DNA of 64,000 bases, taken from positions 40,366,267-40,430,266 of the forward strand of contig CM019696.1 in the NCBI GenBank assembly GCA_009760885.1, written 5' to 3'. Made by a program: the position numbers and the translations under genes. Source of the stretch: Achatina immaculata. Taxonomy: Eukaryota > Mollusca > Gastropoda > Stylommatophora > Achatinidae. The notes under the pieces were generated by a model that had not been told where the DNA came from, made no database searches, and saw only the letters and a list, made by a program, of their open reading frames with translations. Positions 1 to 11,699 of the stretch are shown piece by piece. Every line of letters starts with the position of its first letter. Within the stretch, counting starts at the first letter, position 1.

Positions 1-115
1 ACAGTCTGACGGGATGGTGTGAGAGGAGATCACCAACTGAGCTGATGGCCTGCATGAAGGATCGGGTACTCTGGAGAAGCATAATAGCCAACGCTAGTCG
101 GCACGGCACATGATG
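1..115 (+). mobile_element. 3' end of an RTE-like LINE, family C
   Basis: These bases match, with a few substitutions, the last part of the long family-C LINE at about 54424-54540. The shared stretch encodes the C-terminal end of the reverse-transcriptase protein, with its GWCERRSP motif and a Ser/Ala/Asn-rich end. The longer copy finishes in GAT units; here the tail is a short TGATGAT that runs into an AT microsatellite. The element enters from outside the window, so its 5' extent is unknown. Identity rests on the internal match, not on an outside database. Confidence 0.85.
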
Positions 116-117
116 AT

Positions 118-175
<58 letters not shown>

Positions 176-182
176 GAGAGAG
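118..182. repeat. (AT)n followed by (GA)n microsatellite
   Basis: A run of about 13 AT units is followed by about 18 GA units with one GGG interruption. It directly follows the 3' end of the family-C LINE, so the AT part may have grown out of the LINE tail. Confidence 0.95.
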
Positions 183-531
183 TTTAAAATTTCTATTCAC
201 AAACGCAGAAACCTATTATGCAATGTCAACATGAATCAACAAGAAACTAGAGACAATATTGTGAAGAATAAAGTTACTAAGATATGGACAGTACAGAATT
301 CGCAGTTTTCCTAATTTAATCATTGATAGCTTTTTCTTTTGATTTCCTTATCCAATTAAGGTGGACCACACAGTATCACTTCCACAAAGAGTGCGAAGTA
401 ATTTCTATGTAATGCCAAGCATCGAAATGACTAGAAGTGTTCATGAAGGTGCATATCTTGTATGGAATATTTTATTTCAAGTCGATGTCACGCATAAAAT
501 TAAAACAAGTGCTTATGACTTCTTAAGGATT

Positions 532-947
532 CTTATCTTATATCCTTCCCCTGCAGTTAAACGTCATATAGGATTCGCAAGGTAGTTCGTCAGTTTTTCC
601 TGTCTTCGGCGAGTCTTTCAACTTCCTCAAGGGATTTTATGCCTGTTAATTTGACCTCTCTTAACAATGTCCTCTTGAGAGTTTCACGCGGTCTGTCTCT
701 TTTTCTTCGGCCTGTTGTGTTCCACTTGATAGCTTGTTTTGAGATTCTCTGATCATTTCTTCTCATCAAGTGACCAACATATGTCCATCTCCTTCTCCTG
801 ATCACCCATGAGACTAGTTGTTGTTCAGTCATCTGTTTTATCTCTGCATTGTTCTTGAATTCGTTCCACTTGATGCCAAGTATTTTCCTTAGGCATTTGT
901 TTTCAAAAGAGTCTAATTTCTTGTCTATTTCTTTAGTTAAGGATTAT
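532..947 (-). mobile_element. 5'-truncated RTE-like LINE, family A
   Basis: The minus strand encodes the last 80 or so residues of the family-A reverse-transcriptase protein, including the RRRRWTYVGHLMRRND and GRRKRDRPRETLKR segments. These are nearly identical to the C-terminus of the long copy at 38203-40218. The 3' tail (rc of CTTATCTTATATCC) lies at 532-546. The 12-base sequence TTCTTAAGGATT occurs at 520-531 and again at 948-959, which is a target-site duplication. The copy is therefore a 5'-truncated insertion of about 415 bases. It has no coding function now. Confidence 0.9.
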
Positions 948-959
948 TTCTTAAGGATT

Positions 960-1937
960 ATGAAATACATATATAAAAGTTAACGTGCAGGAATGATGTT
1001 AACATCAACAGAAAATATAAACGTTTTTATGAAAATGGAAAGTTTATCTATTTATTTCTACGAAATGGGCATAGTTGATCATTCTGTAACTTTTATTATA
1101 TCTTCGTGCACCATACAGTGCGTGGCAGTGGCCTTTCATTAAACATCTTCCTTTCTTTTCAGCCATCTTGTTTCTGTTTTGTTTATTTGTTGCATTTTAA
1201 AGATAATTTCTGGGTTTGCATTTTTAAAATACAGAACTTTTCTATGCTCTAATCTTAACTAATAAATTACTACACTTGTCCGCGTTTCTTTTACTTTATT
1301 CTCTAAATGAAATATGCGATGGTGGATGAGAAGCCACACTTTATGAATTACAATACACAATAACAGTATATTTCAAGTAGATCTTAGATGACGTTAGATC
1401 AGTGTTAACTCTGATCATTCTTTTTTGTTATACAGTAGAAAGAATAGTAAACAATTGGAGCATATTCTAGCGCGAAGGGGCAATCTTATCAAAGGTGTTC
1501 GTACTCCGTAGCGCTGACGAGAATCCTTCACACCTAGAGGGCGACGTCAAGAGATCAAGGACTCGCCCTTCATTCTAGAAACTTTGTCGATTTCTTCTCT
1601 GGCAATTTCCACACAAACTATTTTTGGACCATAACCCATTTAAATGGCTCTATCAAAATTAGACTATACACAGAAACACCCACACATACACACACTTATA
1701 TAAGGTATATTTCAATAAAATATATGTACACATATATGTGTACATATTTTCCAAGTGAAGGCGTGGACAAAATATCTGTGACAGGTTTTCTCATTTCTCG
1801 AGAAGTACATGGAGCAGAAAGGTCTATGAAAGTCTATGAAAGTCTTTGGGGTTCCAGATTTCTGACATGCGAAATTGATAAAACTAAGGACCACTACGAT
1901 GAGTGTCATGTTGGTCATGTTGGTATTTACCACTTAT
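960..1937. other. AT-rich sequence without recognised content
   Basis: No gene, RNA or recognisable transposon is seen. Short open frames at about 1712-1942 overlap on both strands, have no family motif and end where the minisatellite begins. I treat them as chance. Confidence 0.6.
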
Positions 1938-2430
1938 ACTGAGCAATTATAAAACAGACTAAAGCTACTTGGTAGTTATAACACAGACTAAAGCTACTGA
2001 GTAGTTATAACACAGACTAAAGCTACTGAGTAGTTATAACACAGACTAAAGCTACTGAGTAGTTATAACACAGACTAAAGCTACTGAGTAGTTATAACAC
2101 AGACTAAAACTACTGGGTAGTTATAACACAAACTAAAACCTCTGGGTAGTTATAACACAGACTAAAACCTCTGGATAGTTATAACACAGACTAAAACCTC
2201 TGGGTAGTTATAACAAAAACTACTTTGTAGATATAACACAGACTAAATCTATTTGGTAGTTATAGTATAGACTAAAACCACTGAATAGTTATAGTATAGA
2301 CTAAAACCTCTGGGTAGTTATAATACAGACTAAAACTATTAGGTAGTTATAAGAAAAACTACTTTGTAGACATAACACAGACTAAAACTACTTTGTAGTT
2401 ATAACACAGAATAAAACTATTGGGTGTTGC
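1938..2430. repeat. 29-bp minisatellite, about 16 units
   Basis: The unit is close to TAGTTATAACACAGACTAAA followed by GCTACTGAG (29 bases). Units from about 1970 to 2100 are almost identical. Units further downstream carry substitutions (CTACTGGG, CCTCTGGG) and some deletions. The gradient of identity suggests recent expansion at the left end. Confidence 0.95.
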
Positions 2431-3063
2431 TACGAAGTGATGTAAGATCTTGGTCAGTTCTGTATATCAGACCTGTAATCAGATCATAATCTCTGTACTA
2501 TAGAACAGAAAAAAAAATTTTGAAAGATCAGGTTTATTTTATTCTAATTTAAATATTTTATTTCGATATTTAGCTTTCAATGTTACAGCTGATTAAATAT
2601 GTAAAGGAATAGAATTCTATATCACCCCAGTTTGCGTGCGTTCGATTTACGCTAGTATAATATACAAAATCGGTCGATATTTTCAGTACACGTGTCAGGA
2701 ATAGAAATCAAAGGACATTTCTCTGCTATATACAAATGTAGGATTCGCCCTTTCAAAAATAAGCATTATGTGATGTTGCTTCATTAATATGTTTGAAATA
2801 ACATTATTTTGAAACCATAAAACTGTGACGTAATATCCCGTAGAAAAAGCCCAGTAACATACACGTAACTATGAAGAAATTGTAAAAACATAGAACAGTA
2901 ACTGTATAGTATTGGTTCTTATTATTGCTAATATGGGGTGCTTTAACTCGTAGAGGGGGAATGGGGAAAATGTATATTTTAATGTTCTCTGATTTAAAAT
3001 CTGCTCGATTTATTGAAGTTAAATTTAGTCTGCCTTTACCTTCATCACATTTACGTACCACCA

Positions 3064-3190
3064 TACTGTGAGAAGTTAGTAATCCTCCTTAACTTGCACA
3101 AGTAGTACTGTGAGAAGTTAGTAATCTTCCTTAACTTGCACAAGTAGTACTGTGAGAAGTTAGTAATATTTCTTAACTTGTACTGTTAGT
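3064..3190. repeat. 42-bp tandem repeat, three units
   Basis: Three copies of a unit starting ACTGTGAGAAGTTAGTAAT and ending CACAAGTAGT. The third copy is the most diverged. The flanks (2431-3063 and 3191-3821) hold no gene or repeat that I can identify. Confidence 0.9.
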
Positions 3191-3831
3191 ACTATGGAAC
3201 AAAAAATATAAAGGTCTCCCTCTGCATATTGCAGAGTTTGCTCTGACTAAAACATGACCATTGTCTCACTTCATACATGTCAACAAATTACAACAACGTC
3301 ATATTTTGTAGTTTCTAGCAACTGACACACTTTTTTTTTACCAGTTTAATTCCTTAAACATCAACAACATAGATTTCTTCACCACATACAACACATAGTA
3401 CAGAAAACAAAACATCAACAACTTAGTTTTCTTCATCACATAGTTCAGAAAGCAATATCATCTTGGTTCATTACTTGCAGCACAAGGTGATCAATAGTTA
3501 TAGTTTAAGAAAAACTTAAACCTATACGCATTAGAAATTACATTTAGACAGAAGAAAGTAAAGAATATACGCTTGAAATTAAACTACATCTAACTTCTTA
3601 TGAAAGCTTAATACACAATCAATGAAAATAATGTTCTCAGTATTTCCAGGAATAAAATGGACACAACATAAAACAGGCCATTAAACAATGTTACATTTGA
3701 ACAACTCTTCCACAATTTCTTACGCCCAAAAGTTCCTATAATTACACACAGAGAACTTAAATTGTAATCTAAATTCATTATATATAATTTCTTTCATCAT
3801 ACAAAATTTAGAACATCATATATTACTCCAT

Positions 3832-4607
3832 CATAGGATTAAAGATTAACATAGAAAAGAAAAGGTTAATGAAGCAAAATGTGAACAACAGAAATGTACT
3901 CAGAGTAGATAGCAAGTTAGTGGAGGAGGACAATGAATTTGTATACCTTGGCAGTAGACTAGTAGAAAATGGAGACAGCACAGAGGACATTAACAGCAGA
4001 CTTACTAGAGCAAACCAGGCTTTTGCAGTGCTGCAGACTATATGAAAAAAAACTAAGCATGAATACGAAAATCAGGATATTTAAGAGTAATTTTCTAAGT
4101 GTACTACTCTATGGAAGTGAACGCAGGAACAACACCAAAACCATAGAAAACAAGTTGAATTCTTTCCAGACTAAATTTTTACGAAGAATTAGAAAAATAT
4201 TTGGGGCAAAAACAATAAGAAATAACATCTTGTTGGCAGAAATGCAGATGAAGCCACTGACAGCAATTATTGAGGAAAGACGCTGGCGATGGTTGGGACA
4301 TGTGCTCCGATGGACTGACAACTCATTACAAAAGATAACACTAAGATGGACACCACAGGGGAACAGAAGTAAGGTTAGACCATAAGAGACATGGAGAAGA
4401 ACAACAGATAGGATGTTGAGCAATAGAGAGTTCACCTCGGCATGAGCGGAAAGAAAGGCAAAGGACAGGCATTTGTGGAAAACCTTTGCGGAAGCCCCAT
4501 GTGCCCTGGGCACTTAAGGTTCAGAGAGAAAGCGCAAGAGAGAGAGAGAGGGAGGGAGAGAGAGAAGGAGAGAGAAAGAGGGAGAGAGAGGGGGGAGAGA
4601 GAGAGAG
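3832..4607 (+). mobile_element. 5'-truncated RTE-like LINE, family B, with (GA)n tail
   Basis: The plus strand encodes the C-terminal third of the family-B reverse-transcriptase protein: LMKQNVNNRNVLRVD, EFVYLGSRLVENGDST, then the ERRWRWLGHVLR segment and a final LCGSPMCPGHL (frame-shifted from the ALGT end of other copies). Several frameshifts and stops break the frame. A GA-rich tail runs from about 4530 to 4607. ATTACTCCAT at 3822-3831 and ATTACTTCAT at 4608-4617 look like a target-site duplication with one mismatch. Confidence 0.88.
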
Positions 4608-4617
4608 ATTACTTCAT

Positions 4618-5399
4618 ACAATGTCATAAATACCAAAACTAATTTAATGCGCTAATCCAGGGAAGAACATTGTGACCACGGCTCCCTCATTGAATAAATC
4701 ATGAAACGAATGCGTAGAAATTACTACATTTAACACATTAATCAATCAACAAAATGTTCGTTATCAAAAGCATTTCACAAACAGCAATCAGTTAACATTA
4801 ATACATAACACAGTTTGGTGCACCTGACTTTTTTTAACATTAAATAAAAAATAAACACACATAAACTGTGCTCCCGCATTCACTTTCATAGAATAGTACA
4901 TATCACACAGCACAAATCATGATGTCATCAGCAAGAACATAATCACAATCATCTTCCAGCGAAAGATGAAAACATCCCTTCTCTCTTCGTTTAGACCAAC
5001 AAAGATTAAGACTGAGGCGTACAGCAAGTTCCTAATGGGCGAACAACTGTTCTTTTTTTTCAGTTTGACATAGGGGGAAAGAACTGATTTTCACATTGAA
5101 GAAAATGTAACCAACGAACAAAATCAATAGCAGCAAACAAACAAGACCATCGACACGTGGTCAGTCACATTAGCATAGTCAAGGTAACAACGTTTATCTC
5201 CTGCGATTTTATTTATTGCCATTTGTCCATTGCTATAATTTTTAAAATTAGTTTCTCCCCTGTAAGGATTCCGTCGCTGGTTCGTAGCTGAACACTTTTG
5301 CACAAGTCACATTTCAGAATCCACCAACAGTTCAGTTTATTTCTCTTTATATTCCTGAATGACTCATTCATTTAGATCCATGATTTTTAACGCGGCGAG
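4618..5399. other. AT-rich sequence without recognised content
   Basis: No open frame with family motifs, RNA gene or transposon end was recognised on either strand. Confidence 0.55.
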
Positions 5400-5630
5400 G
5401 TTATAGCCAACAGACATTCGAGAAAGATAATAAATGCAGCAGTATTTTGAGATGGGTGTTTCCCATGGACTTTTTAACTATAGAGACCCCTGTATGTTTC
5501 TGTACATTTGGCAGCAATAAACAACTCACACGTGCCAGGACTCCTGTGCAGTTCATGTGCGCTTCAGAACGGGAAAACCCCAAAGCGCGTGAGTCTTGCT
5601 TGAGTAGTGTAATAATTTTTGTTATATAAT
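5400..5630. repeat. Dispersed repeat X, first copy
   Basis: The stretch with CAGCAGTATTTTGAGATG, CTGTATGTTTCTGTACATTTGG and a GAGTCTTGCTTGAGTAG end aligns with 14585-14742. No coding content is convincing. It may be part of an uncharacterised transposon whose longer copy is at 14570-15170. Confidence 0.7.
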
Positions 5631-5636
5631 ATACTA

Positions 5637-6095
5637 TGGCTTCAAGAAGATTCCTGTCATCTTCACTTAGATAAAACTAAGAAGATTCCTGTCATCTTCA
5701 CTTAGATAAAACTAAGAAGATTCCTGTCATCTTCACTTAGATAAAACTAAGAAGATTCCTGTCATCTTCACTTAGATAAAACTAAGAAGATTCCTGTCAT
5801 CTTCACTTAGATAAAACTAAGAAGATTCCTGTCATCTTCACTTAGATAAAACTAAGAAGATTCCTGTCATCTTCACTTAGATAAAACTAAGAAGATTCCT
5901 GTCATCTTCACTTAGATAAAACTAAGAAAATTCCTGTCATCTTCACTTAGATAAAACTAAGAAGATTCCTGTCATCTTCACTTAGATAAAACTAAAAAGA
6001 TTCCTGTCATCTTTACTTTTATAAGACTAAGAAGACTCTTGTCATCTTTACTTATATACAACTAAGAAGATTCCTGTCATCTTCACTTAGATAAA
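5637..6095. repeat. 35-bp minisatellite, about 13 units
   Basis: The unit is AGAAGATTCCTGTCATCTTC followed by ACTTAGATAAAACTA. The first ten units are virtually identical and the last three diverge (TTTACTTTTATAAG, TTTACTTATATAC). Near-perfect unit identity points to recent expansion or gene-conversion-like homogenisation. Confidence 0.97.
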
Positions 6096-6295
6096 TCTGG
6101 CAGAGAAAATAATTCTTATTCGACAGCCATGTGCTATAGCATTTGTATAATATTCGGTTTATCCTCAATGATTTCCTGTTCTTCGCACTATGAAGATAAA
6201 ACCCATAACCAGGTCTTAACTAAAGGAGTTCTGCCTATGTCACCAAATTCTCAGTATCAAGGCAGGGAACGTAGATCTTCTATGACCAGCCCTAA

Positions 6296-7545
6296 CGGAT
6301 ACTCTCTCTCTCTCTCTCTCTCTCTATCTACTCTGAGTACATTTCTGTTGTTCACATTTTGCTTCATTAACTTTGTCTTTCCTACGTTGATCTTTAGTCC
6401 TATGTTGTTTGCATTCTGGGTTAACTTGTTTATTTTATCTTGCATATCTTTGTGACTGCTGATAATAGACAAATGTCGTCCGCAAAGTCAAGGTCCTCCA
6501 GCACTGTGTTAAGGGTCCATTGTAATCCTCTGCGTTTGTCTGATGTTGCCTCCTTCATTAACCAGTCTACTGCCAAGATAAATAATGTTGGTGATAGTAC
6601 ACATCCCTGTTTCACTCCTGTTTGTACCCTAAAGCTGCTGGAGGTATGTTCTCCACAGATAACTTTGCACTGAAAACCCTCGTATAGGGCTTTGATTACA
6701 TTAACTATTTATGGGGGAGGCCATGCCATCTTAGGATTTTCCACAGTGCATCTCTGTTGACACTGTCAAAGGCTTTCTCAAAATCTATGAATAATGCATA
6801 TGTTGTGCTATGCCATTCATTTGCCTGTTCTAATATTTGTCTAAGTACAAATATGTGGTCTATGCATGATCTTCCTTTCCTAAATCCTGCCTGCTCTTTC
6901 TGAAGTTTTTCCTCAAGTGTTGGTACAATTCTGTTGATGATTATTCTGCAAAATACTTTACTAGTGAGTGGCAGTAGGGTAATGCCTCTCCAGTTCCCGC
7001 AATCTCTGAGGTCACCCTTCTTTGGTAGTTTTACTATAAGACCAGTTTTCCACTCCTCTGGGGCTTTTTCTAAATCCCAAATTTATGTAATATCCGGCAA
7101 AGTTGTTTTGGTGTTTCTGTTTCTTCTGCTTTCAACATCTCAGCAGTCACTTCATCTTCACCTGGTGCCCTGTCTGATTTTAGCATCTTTATCGCCTCTT
7201 TTACTTCATTTATTGTTATTGGTCCTGTATTGATGTTTAGTTCCGCTTTTGCTTCAGGTATATCTATTGCTTGTGCTGCTTGTGTTCTGTTTAGTAGGGT
7301 GTTAAAGTGTTCCCTCCATCTTTCAATTTTTTCTCTTTCTCCACTGACCAGTTGTCCATTTTGTGTTCTTACTGCACTTTCACATCTTGTATTGAAGTTA
7401 CCTGTCATCTGCTTTGTGATTTTATATATGGTTTTCATGGCATTTGTATATGCTGCTTTCTCTGCTGTCTCTGCTAAGTTGTCATAATACTGACGTTTAT
7501 CTTGACGGCATGATTCCTTCACTTCTTTGTCTTTTTGTGCATAAT
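6296..7545 (-). mobile_element. RTE-like LINE, family B, lacking its 3' coding end
   Basis: The minus strand encodes, in order, a segment with AEMLKAEETETPKQL, a palm region with an AFDSVNRDALW-type motif, MKQGCVLSPTLFILAVDWLM and LDFADDICLLS. These are the RT motifs, with FADD as the catalytic box. Frameshifts split the frame. A (CT)n run at 6301-6325 joins directly to coding sequence corresponding to about 32617 of the longer copy at 31948-33478. The C-terminal roughly 620 bases are thus missing between tail and body, which suggests an internal deletion. Confidence 0.88.
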
Positions 7546-7549
7546 TACT

Positions 7550-8570
7550 TAAAACTTAAGACCAGCATCCAAAGTTTGGCATGGCAACAACTAAGATTTT
7601 AATTCTGCCAAAGACCACTAGTCCTGCTCTTAAACCAGCCGCTCACAGTGTTATAGCACAAGACAGGTCCCCTCTCACTCACACTTCTCAACACTTGCTA
7701 AGTTAGAAGAGTTAGTGAAGCAACACATAAATACACCTGAACTCTTAAGACAAATTATATACAGAGTGTAAACAAAAAGCACAATGGTTCAAGGATGATA
7801 CCAACACCAAATTACATGGCCACTGTATACAAATGAGTTTTTCAAACTGGCCAAAACAACATGTTATGTCACATTATCACAATGCGTGCAAAGCTGTGCT
7901 TCAGTCAGAAATGGCTGTCGCCGACAGAAAATGTTAATAAGTATATGACATGACAATTTTATCAGTGCCAAAATGCATTTAGGCATCAATAACAATAGGA
8001 TAAAAAAGTGGTTAGAATTGCGATGCATCATCTTCCCTCAGTATCTAAAACTAACACACTCCAGGCAAAAATTGCATAGATAAAAAAAAGCAATCATCCG
8101 CACTAATTAAGCTCGGCTTCTTGAACCTACCCATTACTAGAACATTGATTGCAGTGAATCCCCAGCTCTGATTTCAGTCAAAACAAAACATATCTTCATG
8201 ACAAATCATAGGTTTACCTTGAAACACGACACTACCTGGACACATACACATTCCTTTAGGGTGCACTCTTAATTAACCAACACCACAAGCTGATCACTAC
8301 TGCGACTGCACGAATCAGTTACCACAAAACTGCCCTACCTTCAACTTAATGGCTGAGATCATGGCTTTAACAATATTTCTCACTTACAGCATCACCAGCT
8401 TCATCACAGTTACCACAGCTTAAATACATAAATCATATGAACGAAAACGTCTCAGTCGTACAGCCATAGCACAGAGCTCCCCAAATCGTGCTGGGCATCC
8501 TCTTAGTCCAACGTCTATTCCACGACTAACTGATTAGCTACACACACTAATCACTTACGGTTCAATCGAT
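7550..8570. other. Sequence without recognised content
   Basis: No convincing gene or repeat was seen here. The sequence is AT-rich with no long frame. Confidence 0.5.
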
Positions 8571-8574
8571 CCAC

Positions 8575-8960
8575 ACACATGTTATGTATATATGACCGGA
8601 TCGACTCGTTCGCCATGAAGACCAGAGAGGAAGCAAAATTAACTGTCATAGAGTCTGGAATTAAAGATGGAAACTTTGTCCTGTTCTTGTTCCGATCCTG
8701 TATTTGATCACGTTTCCTTGGGTAGATTCCTGTGATCTGCTTTGTACTTACTGTATAATGGCTGGGTAAAACTGTCTTACCTGGGTCCTGGGTGTGTTTA
8801 CTCATCTGAAGGTTTGATCCCATCTGTTATTTTTTTCTGCTGCGCGTTGTGCATTGACTCTCCTCTCGATTGATTTGTTCTGGGTGTCATGTCAGAGGAG
8901 ATTTGGCGAGACACTGGCCTCAAGAAGTAAACAACGTGATAAATATGTAAATTGTTAGCC
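8575..8960. repeat. Dispersed repeat X, second copy
   Basis: Aligns in the same orientation with about 14738-15170. Shared landmarks are GACCAGAGAGGAAGCA/GACCAGAGAAGAAACA, TTTGTCCTG, CACGTTTCCTTGG/CATGTTTCCTTGG and a CTGCGCGTTG/CTGCGCTG end. Function and class are unknown. Confidence 0.65.
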
Positions 8961-9089
8961 TGCCTGGTGCAGAGTTCATTCTCCGTTGATGGAACTATCA
9001 CATGAGATAGAAGATTTAGAAATCTCACATTTATTTTTCTCATGCTCCCAAGTCTATTGTAGTGTACTGTGGATCCTTGACGCTTAGAG

Positions 9090-11640
9090 CCCTTATGGAC
9101 TCCTGAACCAGCGTAAGTCTCTGAAAGAATCTGATTTCAAGTCTCTTGTGAGTATCTATAAACCTTCGTCAAACTATCTAAGCCTACGAACAGTATCTTC
9201 CTCTTCCTTCGAAGTGTTGGGAAAATTTCGTTTGCCTATAACAATAGCCGATGTCACTTTTTATCGCCTAATTTTTGTGGTAGGTAATATGAGCAGATCA
9301 CCCATTCTAGGGCGTGATTTTCTTTCCAGCAATAAGTGTGTGCTGCGCATTCATAACATAATGATACGCTACAGGGACATCCACATTGTATCTACGAGAT
9401 ATTTGCAAGTTGAGAGATCTTCGTTTCTATCTTCTCATACTGTTAACATCGTACTTTCACAACTCAAGTCACAATCTTACTTTGCACGTAGATGGTTCAA
9501 ACTCTGGAATGAATTTTCTACAATCACAGCCCGAGACTGAGATAGTGGATTCTGCTTTTGACTTCCATTTTGTTCGTAAGCCTCTTGTGACTGTCACTAA
9601 TCACTCTAACAAGCACATCCGAATGAAAGGTGATTGTGTCTTGGGTAAATTTCTACCTATTCAGGAGCTAGTGAACTCCCCTGATGCTTGACGTAACTCG
9701 TCTGTGTTAGGGACGGATGGACGCACAATGGATATCTTGCGTCTTGTTCAGTGTCAGAATTAACATAGGAACGTTATTTGTGGCTTTCTGACTAGAAATG
9801 CAGAACTCTTCGCTCTGTCTCATTCCAGATGGCACATACCTCCACGGTACATGTGGAGATGAATACAGAGGTTCATCCTACTGTCTCCAGGAAACTGTCG
9901 AACTCCGTTGACGAAGAGGGAGGTAATCGAGAAATCCGTGGAAAAATGTTCTACGTAATAGAATAATTGATAGCACAGTTTCAGAGTGATATCTTCACCA
10001 GCTGTGTTAGCAACCAAGAAGGAAAGTTCTCACTCTGGCGTGCCCTCAGTGCAGCCTCAAGATCACTGTCGTATCCTCTTTCCAGGATTTAAGACATATT
10101 GAGTACTTTGGGAAAAATATAGTTTTTCAGCACTTCGTATGCTAGATGTGGCTTTTTGTGCATTCCAATGTCGGAAGATACCAGTAAGAAGTCAGCCTTC
10201 ATTTGTCATTTGAGCTGCTTCCATTTCAGCTCCGTGAATGTTGGTCTCAAATTTGCACCATCCACCTTCATCGCACTCACGGACACAGTATTGCAAAACC
10301 TAGGAACAAGCTAACGCAAGCCCATGTACTTGATATACTAGTGTTCAAAGACGGCACCGTAGAAGACCGTGTTCGAGATTTACAACGACATTTTCGATGA
10401 GCTGCACGAGCACAAGGTCAAGTTGAAACCATCAAATGCTCAGGACACGAAATGTATCTTGGATACGTCGTCAGTCAGAATGATTTTTTCTCCTGATCCT
10501 GAGAAAGCGACAGCTATTTCCTAAATGTCACCTTCTTTGATGTAAATGAGATTATGTTTTTTTCTGGGGACATGTAGTTACTATGGTAGTTTCATCCCCA
10601 GATTCTCGGAAATTGTCGCTCCTATAGTAGATCTCGCCAAAAGGGCTTGTCTTTCAAATGATCTACGGAACGTCAGTCGTCATTTGAATTTTTGAAATAT
10701 TTCTTCCTTGAGTGCCTATTCTCGCACACCCCGGTCTCAATAAAGCACTTATACTGTACACAGACGCGTCGAATTTTTTTTTATTCGACGTCTCTCTGGT
10801 GCAGACAGATAGTACAATTGGTGGTCTTCTAGTGGAAAAACCAGTGTACTTTCTTTCTCAAAAGGGCAGACAATAAGTTCTTTACTTTCGAAAGAGAAGC
10901 ATATGCAATGCACTAAGCCGCGCAGAAGTTGAAATACCTTTAGACGAATAGGCGGTTGTGGTCAATGGATGATTGTGTCAGGAAACTTGAGATCCGAAAC
11001 ACCAAGGTGCCGAGGTGTTTCGATAATCTTGGCACTCTGGACATACAGCTTGAGATTCAGAATGGCTCCGGGGGTTTTCAATTTTAGCTCTTCGACGGTG
11101 TTGTCCTCGGTGCTAGTTTCACTTTTGCCAAAACAAAAGGCCCCTCATACGGCTGAAGTCTCAACCGAAAAAGGTTCGAGACGTAAATTCGCTCAGCGGT
11201 TCAAAAAGCGTATCTATCTCGGAATATCTTTTTATGCTGAAAAAGGCGTTCAAACGGATCCTTTCTGTTCCGATCGCATCATGGACACCTCGGACAAAGT
11301 TATTACTACGGACAACCCAGTCTCCAAGGACGCTGTTTCACATGGTGAATTTCCGGTATGAAAGACCCACAAGCACTTCACACTGTTATTGCGTGCCGGT
11401 GTCGATAAATGACTGCCGCCTTCGTCGCAGACATATCAGACTCTGCGTGTCATAAGATTCCCTCTAGATCCAAGTCGGACACTAAGGATTCACTTCCAGA
11501 TGACTCCGATCATGAGCATGGAGTAGAAAGGAAACGAAAACCCCATTCATCGCTGATCTCGGTTCTAAGGACTGCAAACGCGCCACAAACAGCCTCTGGC
11601 AGTCAAGTCCAGCTCCTGGCCTTCCCGTGGCAGAACTGTT
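9090..11640 (+). mobile_element. Decayed Gypsy-type LTR retrotransposon pol region
   Basis: Read in three frames, this stretch shows pol domains in the order expected for Gypsy/Metaviridae elements. About 9148-9400 looks like an aspartic protease end with SPILGRDFLSSNKCVL. About 10060-10480 is reverse transcriptase, with remnants of the palm and thumb (VLDILVFKDGTVEDRV, KCSGHEMYLGYVVSQNDF). About 10740-10960 is RNase H-like, with LYTDASNFF. Many frameshifts and stops show it is dead. No clear integrase zinc finger or paired LTRs were found. The open frame at 10969-11361 probably continues the decayed element but has no sure motif. Confidence 0.75.
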
Positions 11641-11699
11641 TAAACTGACAGGAGAAGGGGCGAGGGCGAATATCTGGCGCCTGAAAACCAGTTACTTAG

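Noticed and set aside
4442..4642. Arg/Glu-rich open frame
   Set aside because: It translates the (GA)n tail of a family-B LINE.
5637..6095. Possible CRISPR-like array (35-bp regular repeats)
   Set aside because: There are no unique spacers between the units; it is a head-to-tail minisatellite in a eukaryotic genome.
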